A stretch of 18,461 bases of DNA from SZUA-430 sp044375275 (GTDB lineage Bacteria; Pseudomonadota; Alphaproteobacteria; Micropepsales; Micropepsaceae). The first letter of the stretch is position 1, and each line of letters opens with the position of its first letter. Shown piece after piece: positions 1 through 6,516 of the stretch. A program made the position numbers and the translations under genes. The stretch covers positions 1-18,461 of the forward strand of contig JBILMZ010000047.1 in assembly GCA_044375275.1 (NCBI GenBank), read 5' to 3'. The notes beneath the pieces were generated by a model. It had not been told where the DNA came from, ran no database searches, and saw nothing but the letters and a program-made list of their open reading frames with translations.

Positions 1-116
1 CAAAATCCTGCCAGGTTCATGAGATCGATGTTCTGCGTGTCGGTCCGGCTCCGCAGATGATCCACCAGGCGGCGGAACACGGCGGCTTCGATTTCGGTGC
101 GTGTCTTGTCGTCCAT
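1..116 (-). CDS. DUF1244 family protein (N-terminal part, cut by window edge)
   Basis: The gene is read leftward from an ATG at 116 and leaves the window, so only about 38 residues are visible. They begin MDDKTRTEIEAAVFRRLVDH and continue through a stretch with NIDLMNLAGF. This is the conserved start of the small (about 100 residue) DUF1244 family of proteobacteria, whose function is unknown. The start is supported by AAGGAG ten bases upstream, inside the last codons of the preceding amidohydrolase gene. The stop of that gene lies 4 bp before this ATG, so the two are probably translationally coupled. The family assignment comes from recognising the N-terminus; the C-terminal half is not in the window. 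Confidence 0.85.
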   Translation of the reverse strand, partial: MDDKTRTEIEAAVFRRLVDHLRSRTDTQNIDLMNLAGF

Positions 117-120
117 GGCG

Positions 121-897
121 CTAGCGCTCCTTCGGGTCCACTGCGCCGTTCATGCCCGTGATCGCCCGCTCAAGCAATCCCACGAGGCGAGCCGCCCATT
201 TTTCTGCAGAAGACTGACTGGCAATCAGGTCCTGCCGGACTTCGATCAGGACATGCGGCAGGCCATGTGCGAGGGCGTGCTGGTCCATGCAATCCCCTTC
301 GAGCTCGCCGGAATATGGCTGGTTGTCGCCCACGACCAGGTCTTGCTCCTCGTTCAGAGCGGCCAGCAGGGCGTCCGACAGCCTTCTGTCCCGGTGCGAC
401 CACAGGACACCAATCTGCCAGGGCCGCGCCTTGCCTTTCCACTCGGGCGTGAAGGAATGGATCGAGATGATATGAGGGGCGACGCCCCTGCCCGTTGCGC
501 CGAGGACCAGCCTTTCGACAGCCTCATGATAGGGCCTGTAGTAGTGTTCGATGCGCGTTTCCAGCTCCGCCCTTCCGGCCGTTGCGTTTCCCGGAATGAT
601 CGCGCCGTCGGACAGCTTCATCAGAATGGTCGGGTCATCTTCTCCGCGGTTCAGGTCAATGAGCAGCCGTGAATGGGTTCCAAGGACCGCTGGCGCGTCA
701 AAGGCCTGTGCCATCGTCCGGGTGACCGCGGCCGCGCCAATATCGTAGGCGATGTGCGTGTCAAGCAACCGGGGCTGCAGTCCCAAACCTGAGAGCTCCG
801 GCGGAATGAAATTCGACGCGTGATCGCAGACGAACACCATCCGCGACTTTCCCTGCGGATTGAACAATTCGAAAGGCTGGACGGACGCTGTTGCCAC
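121..897 (-). CDS. N-formylglutamate amidohydrolase-like protein (COG3931)
   Basis: This is a predicted zinc-dependent amidohydrolase of the N-formylglutamate deformylase superfamily, about 258 residues. Visible motifs, counted from GTG 897, are VFVCDHASNF (21-30, with a probable metal-binding His26), HSRLLIDLNR (75-84), HYYRPYH (118-124) and SIHSFTP (145-151, His147). Family knowledge suggests hydrolysis of an N-formyl or related amide. No histidine-utilisation genes are nearby, so a HutG role is not supported and the true substrate is unknown. The frame stays open to 1188, but the upstream part would overlap the divergent glycerate kinase and looks unlike the family. GTG at 897 is the best start, although its ribosome binding site is weak; TTG 981 is an alternative. 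The next gene (DUF1244) follows after 4 bp, and the pair is probably one operon. Confidence 0.85.
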   Translation of the reverse strand: MATASVQPFELFNPQGKSRMVFVCDHASNFIPPELSGLGLQPRLLDTHIAYDIGAAAVTRTMAQAFDAPAVLGTHSRLLIDLNRGEDDPTILMKLSDGAIIPGNATAGRAELETRIEHYYRPYHEAVERLVLGATGRGVAPHIISIHSFTPEWKGKARPWQIGVLWSHRDRRLSDALLAALNEEQDLVVGDNQPYSGELEGDCMDQHALAHGLPHVLIEVRQDLIASQSSAEKWAARLVGLLERAITGMNGAVDPKER

Positions 898-988
898 GTT
901 CTGAACCACCGCTGACTGAGACGCCAGAATAAGATAGGGCTTGGGATCGTGTGATGGTTCCGTTGTCGCAACCAGGGTCAATCGAGAC

Positions 989-2245
989 GTGCAGCCTCCC
1001 CAAGACCTCCTGAAGCAGATTTTCCTCGCTGCGGTTGCGGCCTGCCACCCGGACATCGTGGTGCCCCGTTGTTTGCCGCCGCGGCCAAACGGACGCGTCC
1101 TGGTGCTGGGGGCCGGGAAGGCGTCTGCTGCCATGGCGGCCGCTGTCGAGGCCTGCTGGGATGCGCCTTTGAGCGGTACAGTTGTCACGCGCTACGGCCA
1201 TGGCGCGGCCACGAGGTTCATCAAGGTCATCGAGGCACAACATCCCGTGCCTGATGCCGCAAGCCAGCAGGCGGGCGGAGAAATCCTGTCGCTTGCCAGC
1301 GGCCTGTCGGAAGAAGACACGGTCCTGGTGCTGCTGTCGGGCGGCGGTTCGGCGCTAATGGCAGCTCCGCTGCCGTCGCTTGACCTTGAAACCAAGCAGT
1401 CCCTCACGCGCCAGCTTGTGCTGAGCGGCGCTTCGATTTCCCAGATCAACTGCGTGAGGAAGCATCTGTCGGCCATCAAGGGCGGACGGCTGGCGGCGCG
1501 CGCCTTTCCGGCCCGGACCATTGCAATCTCGATTTCGGATGTCGCCAACGATGATCCATCGGTGATCGCATCCGGACCCACCGTGGCGGATCCTTCAACA
1601 CAAGGGGATGCGCTCACCGTCCTGCAACAGTTCGGGATCGATGTTCCTCCTGCGGTCCGGCGCATCCTTGACGATGCTGCGCTGGAGACGCCGAAGCCTG
1701 GAGACCCGCGCCTTTCCAGATCGACCTACATCTGTGCCGCCCGCGGCTCTGACCTCATTTCGGCCGCTTGCGACGAAGCGCATCGGCTTGGCATCCGGAC
1801 GATGGTGCTTGGCCTCGGTGTCGAAGGTGATGCGCGCCGGGTGGCGCGGGCGCATGCCGAAATTGCCCTGAGCCAGCAACAGGCTGAAGTCCCCCTGCTT
1901 CTTCTTTCCGGCGGTGAACTTACGGTTTCCGTGACGGGGACCGGCAGCGGCGGACCCAACCGCGAGTATCTTCTGGCAATGGCGCAGGCGCTGCGGGGGG
2001 CAGACCACATCTGGGCCCTTTCGGCAGACTCTGACGGGATTGACGGCAGCGACGATATTGCCGGCGGATGGATTGGGCCGCAGACCCTCATCCGCGCTGG
2101 CGAGGCAAGCCTTGATCCGGAAGACCTCTTGCGCCGCAATGACAGCGCCGCGCTTTTCAGAGCGCTGGGTCAGGAAATAGAGACCGGACCCACGAGAACA
2201 AATGTCAACGATTTCCGTGCCATCCTGATTTTGCCTCAGAAATGA
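989..2245 (+). CDS. gckA: glycerate 2-kinase (DUF4147/MOFRL family)
   Basis: This enzyme phosphorylates D-glycerate with ATP, giving 2-phosphoglycerate in the members characterised from serine-cycle methylotrophs (GckA). Older annotations call it TtuD or hydroxypyruvate reductase. The 418 residues match the family length. The N-terminal DUF4147 domain shows VLGAGK (39-44), LLSGGGSAL (115-123), NCVRKHLSAIKGGRL (154-168) and SDVANDDPSVIASGPT (183-198). The C-terminal MOFRL domain shows LLLSGGELTV, GSGGPNREY, ADSDGIDGS and a final TRTNVNDFRAIL. I chose GTG 989, 11 bp after AGGG, because it gives the family N-terminus (DLLKQIFLAAVAACHP); a TTG at 941 adds 16 unlike residues. The DUF1036 gene follows after about 20 bp and pyruvate kinase after that, suggesting an operon feeding lower glycolysis. 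Confidence 0.92.
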   Translation: MQPPQDLLKQIFLAAVAACHPDIVVPRCLPPRPNGRVLVLGAGKASAAMAAAVEACWDAPLSGTVVTRYGHGAATRFIKVIEAQHPVPDAASQQAGGEILSLASGLSEEDTVLVLLSGGGSALMAAPLPSLDLETKQSLTRQLVLSGASISQINCVRKHLSAIKGGRLAARAFPARTIAISISDVANDDPSVIASGPTVADPSTQGDALTVLQQFGIDVPPAVRRILDDAALETPKPGDPRLSRSTYICAARGSDLISAACDEAHRLGIRTMVLGLGVEGDARRVARAHAEIALSQQQAEVPLLLLSGGELTVSVTGTGSGGPNREYLLAMAQALRGADHIWALSADSDGIDGSDDIAGGWIGPQTLIRAGEASLDPEDLLRRNDSAALFRALGQEIETGPTRTNVNDFRAILILPQK

Positions 2246-2266
2246 GCCTTTCAGGCAGCGCTGACC

Positions 2267-2707
2267 TTGTCACTTTCTCGACTGCATATTCCGGGAATGT
2301 TTCCGCCTGCGATGCTGGTCGGCGCGCTTTCGCTCATCCTTGCCTGCTTTCCGATTGCCGAGGCGCGGGCCGACTTCAAGGTGTGCAACCGAACGGACCA
2401 TACAGTGGTGCTCGCCATTGGGTTGCAAAAGAGGGCGAACTGGGTCAGCGAGGGGTGGTGGCGCGTGAAGCCGCAGAAATGCCGCACGCTGGTGAAAGGG
2501 CCGCTCCAGGCCCGGTACTATTACCTTCTGGCGGTGCATGAGGGCGTGGATGGCTATTGGGAGGGATCCCGGCCATTTTGTGTCACCACAAAGAATTTTT
2601 CAGTCAAAGGGCGTGAGAACTGCCGCAAGCGCGGGTATGAACGCATCGGCTTCTTCGAGGTCGACACCGCCAACGACTTAACCTGGGTTCAGAACCTCTC
2701 CGACTAA
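2267..2707 (+). CDS. secreted DUF1036 family protein
   Basis: This is a small exported protein of unknown function, 146 residues from TTG 2267. A signal peptide is evident: an n-region with Arg5, a hydrophobic core (MLVGALSLILACFPIA) and likely cleavage after ARA at residue 35. The mature part carries the DUF1036 signature: DFKVCNRTDHTV, SEGWWRVKPQKC, YYYLLAVHEG, FCVTTKNF, NCRKRGYERIGFFEVDT. Cysteines 40, 72, 105 and 119 could form two disulfides in the periplasm. ATG 2297 is an alternative start, but it would leave the signal peptide without a positive charge, so I prefer TTG. The family is common in alphaproteobacteria and often sits beside pyruvate kinase, as it does here, with 42 bp to pyk. 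The metabolic neighbours do not explain an exported protein. Confidence 0.87.
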   Translation: MSLSRLHIPGMFPPAMLVGALSLILACFPIAEARADFKVCNRTDHTVVLAIGLQKRANWVSEGWWRVKPQKCRTLVKGPLQARYYYLLAVHEGVDGYWEGSRPFCVTTKNFSVKGRENCRKRGYERIGFFEVDTANDLTWVQNLSD

Positions 2708-2749
2708 GGTTCAGGGCTCGAGCGACAGAACGGACACAAGAGACAAAAA

Positions 2750-4189
2750 ATGCGCCGGCGCCGGAATGTAAAAATTGTTGCCACCCTGGGACCTTCCTCC
2801 CGGGACGCGGCCACCATACGCAAGCTGTTCGAGGCTGGTGCTGACGTGTTCCGCATCAACATGAGCCATACGGATCATGCCGGGCTTGCGAACTATGTGT
2901 CGATGATCCGCACGATCGAAGCAGATCTCGAGCGCCCTATCGGGATTCTCGCTGACCTTCAGGGCCCCAAGCTGCGCGTTGGTGCCATGGCGGGTGGTGG
3001 CGTTGACCTTGTCACGGGATCGGTCGTGAAGATCGACCTGGACCCTGCCCCGGGTGATGCCCACCATCTCTTCCTGCCACACAAGGAAGTCTTCGCTGTC
3101 CTCAAGCCCGGCGGACAATTGCTGATCGATGACGGACGTCTGCGCCTGCGCATCGAAAGCGTGACGGGCGACAGCGCGACGGCACGCGTCGAGTTTGGCG
3201 GGCGCCTGACGGATCGCAAGGGTGTGAACGTTCCCGACGCCGTGCTGCCGATTGCCGCCCTGACCAAGAAGGATCGCGCTGATCTCGACCGCGCGCTTGA
3301 ACTCGGCGTGGACTGGATCGCATTGTCGTTTGTCCAGCGACCGGAAGACGTCGCCGAAGCCCGCAAGATCGTGGCAGGTCGCGCCGGTATCCTGTCCAAG
3401 ATTGAAAAGCCTGCGGCCATTGATCGGCTGGAAGAGATTGCAGAACTTTCTGACGCCCTCATGGTTGCGCGTGGCGATCTTGGCGTCGAGTTGCCCATCG
3501 AACAGGTTCCGGGTCGACAGAAGCAGATCACGCGCGTCGCGCGGGCGGCCGGCAAGCCGGTTGTCGTGGCAACGCAAATGCTTGAGTCCATGATCTCGAG
3601 CCCGATGCCGACGCGCGCCGAAGTGTCGGACGTTGCGACTGCCGTCTTTGATGGTGCCGATGCGATCATGCTGTCTGCAGAATCCGCGTCAGGCCAATAT
3701 CCCATTGAGGCCGTTGACATGATGGACCGTGTAGCCCGTTCCATCGAAGGCGACAGCCAGTATCGCGTGATGCTGGATGCCCAGCGTTCGGAACCGGAAT
3801 CAACAACGCCGGATGCCATCACGGCGGCCTCACGACAGGTGGCACATACCATCCGCGCGGCAGCGATCGTGTGCTGGACCGGATCCGGGTCGACGGGACT
3901 GCGGGCTTCGCGCGAGCGTCCCAGCGTTCCCATCATCGCCTTGACACCTGTCGTTACCACCGGACGCCGCCTCGCCATTGCGTGGGGGCTGCATTGCGTC
4001 GTTACGAAGGATGCCCAGAGCTTTGAAGACATGAGCGAGCGGGCCTGCCAGATTGCCTTCAGGGAAGGTTTCGCGACGGCTGGTCAACGCATTGTGGTGA
4101 CAGCGGGCGTACCGCTTGGCACGCCGGGCGCCACCAACCTCCTGCGCGTCGCCTTTGTCGGGCTCAAGCCTTCGCAGCACGTCGGCTGA
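2750..4189 (+). CDS. pyk: pyruvate kinase
   Basis: This cytoplasmic enzyme catalyses the last glycolytic step, phosphoenolpyruvate plus ADP to pyruvate plus ATP. The 479 residues are full length. Visible motifs: KIVATLGPSS (8-17), FRINMSH (34-40), the B domain after DLQGPKLRV (69-77), LSKIEKPAAIDRLEEI with the catalytic Lys217 and metal ligand Glu219, VARGDLGVELP with Asp243, and QMLESMISSPMPTRAEVSD (276-294). Residues L70, Q71, K74 and V77 match the signature described for potassium-independent pyruvate kinases, in which Lys replaces the Glu of the rabbit enzyme. The ATG has only a weak AAGAGA upstream. The gene is last in a run with glycerate kinase and DUF1036 and converges with the TPR gene, with 2 bp between the stop codons. 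Confidence 0.97.
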   Translation: MRRRRNVKIVATLGPSSRDAATIRKLFEAGADVFRINMSHTDHAGLANYVSMIRTIEADLERPIGILADLQGPKLRVGAMAGGGVDLVTGSVVKIDLDPAPGDAHHLFLPHKEVFAVLKPGGQLLIDDGRLRLRIESVTGDSATARVEFGGRLTDRKGVNVPDAVLPIAALTKKDRADLDRALELGVDWIALSFVQRPEDVAEARKIVAGRAGILSKIEKPAAIDRLEEIAELSDALMVARGDLGVELPIEQVPGRQKQITRVARAAGKPVVVATQMLESMISSPMPTRAEVSDVATAVFDGADAIMLSAESASGQYPIEAVDMMDRVARSIEGDSQYRVMLDAQRSEPESTTPDAITAASRQVAHTIRAAAIVCWTGSGSTGLRASRERPSVPIIALTPVVTTGRRLAIAWGLHCVVTKDAQSFEDMSERACQIAFREGFATAGQRIVVTAGVPLGTPGATNLLRVAFVGLKPSQHVG

Positions 4190-4191
4190 GA

Positions 4192-4752
4192 TCAGAGATC
4201 TGACTTCCGCTTTTCCTGAATTGCCAGTTCGGTGGCGCGCTTCATGACGCTTTCGAGCATCGGGTTGAGTTCGAGCGCACGCCTGTAAGCCGACAGAGCT
4301 GGCGCGCTCTGGCCCGCATTGTCGGCAAGCCGACCGATCAGGGCGTGGGCCCTGAAGTCACGTGGCTCGAGCCGGACGGCCTTGAACAGGTCGGTGCCGG
4401 CTTCCTGGGGACTGTCCATACGCAACAGAAGGTCAGCCCTGCGAAAGTAAACCTCGGCATACTCGGGCATCATCTCGGCTACCACGTTCAGCAACTTCAT
4501 GCCCGTATCGAAATCCTGCGCTTCGACGGCTTCGGCCGAACGCTCCATCAGCAGGTCAGACGTTGCACTTCCCGACTGCTGCCAGACGGCTGAGATCTGC
4601 GCCGACAGCAACCCAGCCTCGGGCGCTGTCCGGACGACAGCGAGTTGGTTAAAGAGCGCGTTCAGACGCGGATCCTTCTGGTCAGCTGCGGCATGCCCGC
4701 TGACTGCCAGAAAGGAAAGAACCAGAAAGATGCTTCTGCGCATGACTGGCAT
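4192..4752 (-). CDS. periplasmic tetratricopeptide repeat protein
   Basis: The gene encodes a 186-residue exported protein. MRRSIFLVLSFLAVSGHAAA is a signal peptide (residues 4-23), followed by the DPRLNALF start seen in alphaproteobacterial TPR proteins of this type. Helical TPR-like pairs occur at about residues 70-170: EAVEAQDFDTGMKLLNVVAE, YAEVYFRRADLLLRM, FRAHALIGRLADNAGQ and ALSAYRRALELNP. TPR proteins act as binding scaffolds; no enzyme motif is seen and the partner is unknown. ATG 4752 has AGGGG ten bases upstream; ATG 4743 is an alternative. The gene converges on pyk and diverges from the flavin oxidase with only 39 bp between start codons, so the two divergent promoters must overlap each other or the coding regions. 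Confidence 0.85.
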   Translation of the reverse strand: MPVMRRSIFLVLSFLAVSGHAAADQKDPRLNALFNQLAVVRTAPEAGLLSAQISAVWQQSGSATSDLLMERSAEAVEAQDFDTGMKLLNVVAEMMPEYAEVYFRRADLLLRMDSPQEAGTDLFKAVRLEPRDFRAHALIGRLADNAGQSAPALSAYRRALELNPMLESVMKRATELAIQEKRKSDL

Positions 4753-4791
4753 GCTAAGCTATCCCCTTCACGCTTCCAAGCGGCGACCATC

Positions 4792-6147
4792 ATGAAGCTT
4801 ACCCGTCGCGATTTTGGCAGACTTTCTGCGGGGCTGCCCCTGGCGGCGAGCCTGCCTCCTGCTTCCAACCCGGACGTTATCGTGATCGGTGCCGGCGTGG
4901 CGGGCATGGCAGCTGCGCGGGTGCTGCAGGATGGCGGGCGCCGTGTTCAGGTTGTCGAGGCGGCGCCGCGGGTCGGTGGTCGCTGCTACACGGATACGGC
5001 CAGCTTCGGACTTCCGTTCGACCAGGGCGCGATGTGGCTGCGCAAGGCAGACTTCAATCCCCTGTACGGCTTCGCGCGACTGTTCCGTTTCAACACCGCC
5101 CTGCCGCAGCCGAAAGAGGTCCTCTTCGCAGGTGGTCAGCGGTTGCCGGCAGCAGAGAACGATGCCTATGAGCGCGCCTATGACGCCTACAGCATTGCGC
5201 TCGCGGAGGCTGCAGAGGCAGAGGAAGACAGGGCTGCCAGCGCGCTTCCTGCCACGCAGTTCGTCTTTCTTCCGGATCGCGACCGCGCTTGGCTTCCCAC
5301 CGTCGCGGCACAGATTGGTCCGCTCGACATGGGCGTCGACCTGGAGCAACTGTCGGTCAAAGACTGGTTCAATCGCGACGAAGCGGAGCCGGCGCGCCTT
5401 GTGCGCGAAGGGATGGGTACGCTTGCTGCGCGGCTGGCTGATGGATTGCCGATTTCCGTTGGCACGCTGGTCAATCGCGTATCCATGCTGCGCGGCGGCG
5501 TCGTTGAGGTGGCTACCAGCAGAGGGGCCCTGCGTGCTCGCGCCGTGATCATCACAGCCTCGGTCGGTGTATTGGCAGCGGGATCCATCTCGATAGAACC
5601 CGGCGTGCCGCTTGCCCTCCAGTCCGCGCTGAATGGCCTGCAAATGGGATCTACACTCAAGATCGCGTTTGCGCTCTCGGGCGGCAGTCCCGCGATCGGC
5701 TTTGCTCCGAACTCCATTTTGCTGTCCCGGGTTGATGACCAGCGCGCCGCTGAATTCCTCGTCAGACCCTTTGGCTTGCCGATGGTCGTCTGCAGCGTTG
5801 GCGGGTCGCTGGCCCTCGACCTGGAATCGCGCAGCGAACAGGTTCACTACGCTTTTGCGGCCGAGCAGTTGCGTGCCATGCTCGGCAGTTCGGCGGACAA
5901 GGGCGTGACCGCCAGGGCGTCAACCAGTTGGGGGCGCAATCCGCTGTTTCTGGGATCCGTTGCTTCGGCGAAGCCTGGCAGAATGAGCGCGCGCGAGGCG
6001 CTGCGCGATCCATTGCACGACAGCATTTTCCTCGCGGGCGAAGCGATGGGTGAAAAGGCTGTGCAAACCGTCCACGGCGCGTATGAGAGCGGGCGCGCCA
6101 CTGCACGCCGCGTTCTCGGCTATCTGAGACGCAGGGGTTCTGGCTGA
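4792..6147 (+). CDS. Tat-exported flavin amine oxidase-like FAD oxidoreductase
   Basis: This is a 451-residue flavoprotein of the monoamine oxidase / phytoene desaturase superfamily. The N-terminus TRRDFGRLSAGLPLAAS (4-20) is a twin-arginine signal, so the protein should be exported folded with FAD bound. The dinucleotide-binding fold is clear: VIVIGAGVAGMAAARVL (29-45), ribose-binding Glu56 in VVEAAPRVGGR (54-64), and DQGAMW (77-82). The C-terminal FAD motif is AGEAMGEKAVQTVHGAYESG (about 415-434). The substrate, perhaps an amine or amino acid, cannot be told from sequence. The open frame runs upstream to 4645, but ATG 4792 places the twin arginines five residues in. No Shine-Dalgarno is seen before this ATG. 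The gene diverges from the TPR gene and overlaps the zinc-ribbon gene tail-to-tail by 28 bp. Confidence 0.85.
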   Translation: MKLTRRDFGRLSAGLPLAASLPPASNPDVIVIGAGVAGMAAARVLQDGGRRVQVVEAAPRVGGRCYTDTASFGLPFDQGAMWLRKADFNPLYGFARLFRFNTALPQPKEVLFAGGQRLPAAENDAYERAYDAYSIALAEAAEAEEDRAASALPATQFVFLPDRDRAWLPTVAAQIGPLDMGVDLEQLSVKDWFNRDEAEPARLVREGMGTLAARLADGLPISVGTLVNRVSMLRGGVVEVATSRGALRARAVIITASVGVLAAGSISIEPGVPLALQSALNGLQMGSTLKIAFALSGGSPAIGFAPNSILLSRVDDQRAAEFLVRPFGLPMVVCSVGGSLALDLESRSEQVHYAFAAEQLRAMLGSSADKGVTARASTSWGRNPLFLGSVASAKPGRMSAREALRDPLHDSIFLAGEAMGEKAVQTVHGAYESGRATARRVLGYLRRRGSG

Positions 6148-6371
6148 TAGGCCCAGGACTTGCGTTCCGGCGCAACTGCGATTGTCGCTGAACCAGATGC
6201 CGAAATGATCGACCCGCATTTCGGGCACAGTCGTGCATCTTCCGGTTTTTCGTTGTCATCAATGATGGTGCAGCGTGACCACTCATCCACTGACGAGCTT
6301 GCCTGACAATCCGGACAACACCATACCGTTCCTGCCGGCACGAGTTGCCATCCCTGGCGATCCTGAAGCAT
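6120..6371 (-). CDS. small zinc-ribbon protein, function unknown
   Basis: This is a hypothetical 83-residue protein. It carries two CxxC knuckles, CCPDC (18-22) and LCPKC (48-52), spaced 26 residues apart, which suggests a single zinc ribbon. No signal peptide or membrane segment is visible, so it should be cytoplasmic. The frame stays open up to 6461, but ATG 6371 is the likely start: AAGGA lies 8 bases upstream, and the extra upstream residues do not resemble a protein N-terminus. Its 3' end overlaps the flavin oxidase gene on the opposite strand by 28 bp. It lies downstream of glcF on the same strand, across a 145-bp gap with striking repeats. The case for a real gene rests on the SD and the CxxC pair; I do not recognise a named family. 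Confidence 0.6.
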   Translation of the reverse strand: MLQDRQGWQLVPAGTVWCCPDCQASSSVDEWSRCTIIDDNEKPEDARLCPKCGSIISASGSATIAVAPERKSWAYQPEPLRLR

Positions 6372-6394
6372 CTCTACATTCCTTGCCGACGTCA

Positions 6395-6485
6395 CTTTCC
6401 ACGCGACACAGGACACCCTGCATCGACCGGCGTGGAAAGGGAGGCACGCGCGCGTTTCCACATGCGATATTGGTTATCCCTGCAT
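6395..6485. repeat. cluster of inverted and direct repeats between glcF and the zinc-ribbon gene
   Basis: CTTTCCACGC at 6395-6404 and GCGTGGAAAG at 6430-6439 form a perfect 10-bp inverted repeat with a 25-bp spacer. A third arm, TTTCCAC at 6455-6461, can also pair with GTGGAAA at 6432-6438 (16-bp loop), so the middle arm can pair with either partner but not both. CCCTGCAT occurs twice in direct orientation, at 6416-6423 and 6478-6485, each 13 to 16 bp after a TTTCCAC. The cluster fills most of the gap between the glcF stop and the zinc-ribbon start. It may be an RNA switch or attenuator, an operator, or the remnant of a small tandem duplication. Confidence 0.6.
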
Positions 6486-6516
6486 GGAACGCGGAAGCGG
6501 GCTTACGGTCTAGCGC

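Noticed and set aside
898..988. Promoters in the divergent gap between the amidohydrolase and glycerate kinase
   Set aside because: Some -10-like hexamers (TAAGAT, TATCTT) occur, but none has a matching -35 at proper spacing; divergent promoters are expected here but cannot be placed.
898..1188. N-terminal extension of the amidohydrolase frame up to 1188
   Set aside because: It overlaps the divergent glycerate kinase, whose N-terminus is family-like from 989, and the extra residues do not resemble the amidohydrolase family.
4645..4791. Upstream extension of the flavin oxidase frame
   Set aside because: It lies antisense to the TPR gene, and only the ATG at 4792 places the twin-arginine signal at the N-terminus.
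4768..5847. 359-codon minus-strand open frame opposite the flavin oxidase
   Set aside because: It has no motifs and a biased Arg/His/Gln composition, and the opposite strand carries complete FAD-binding motifs.
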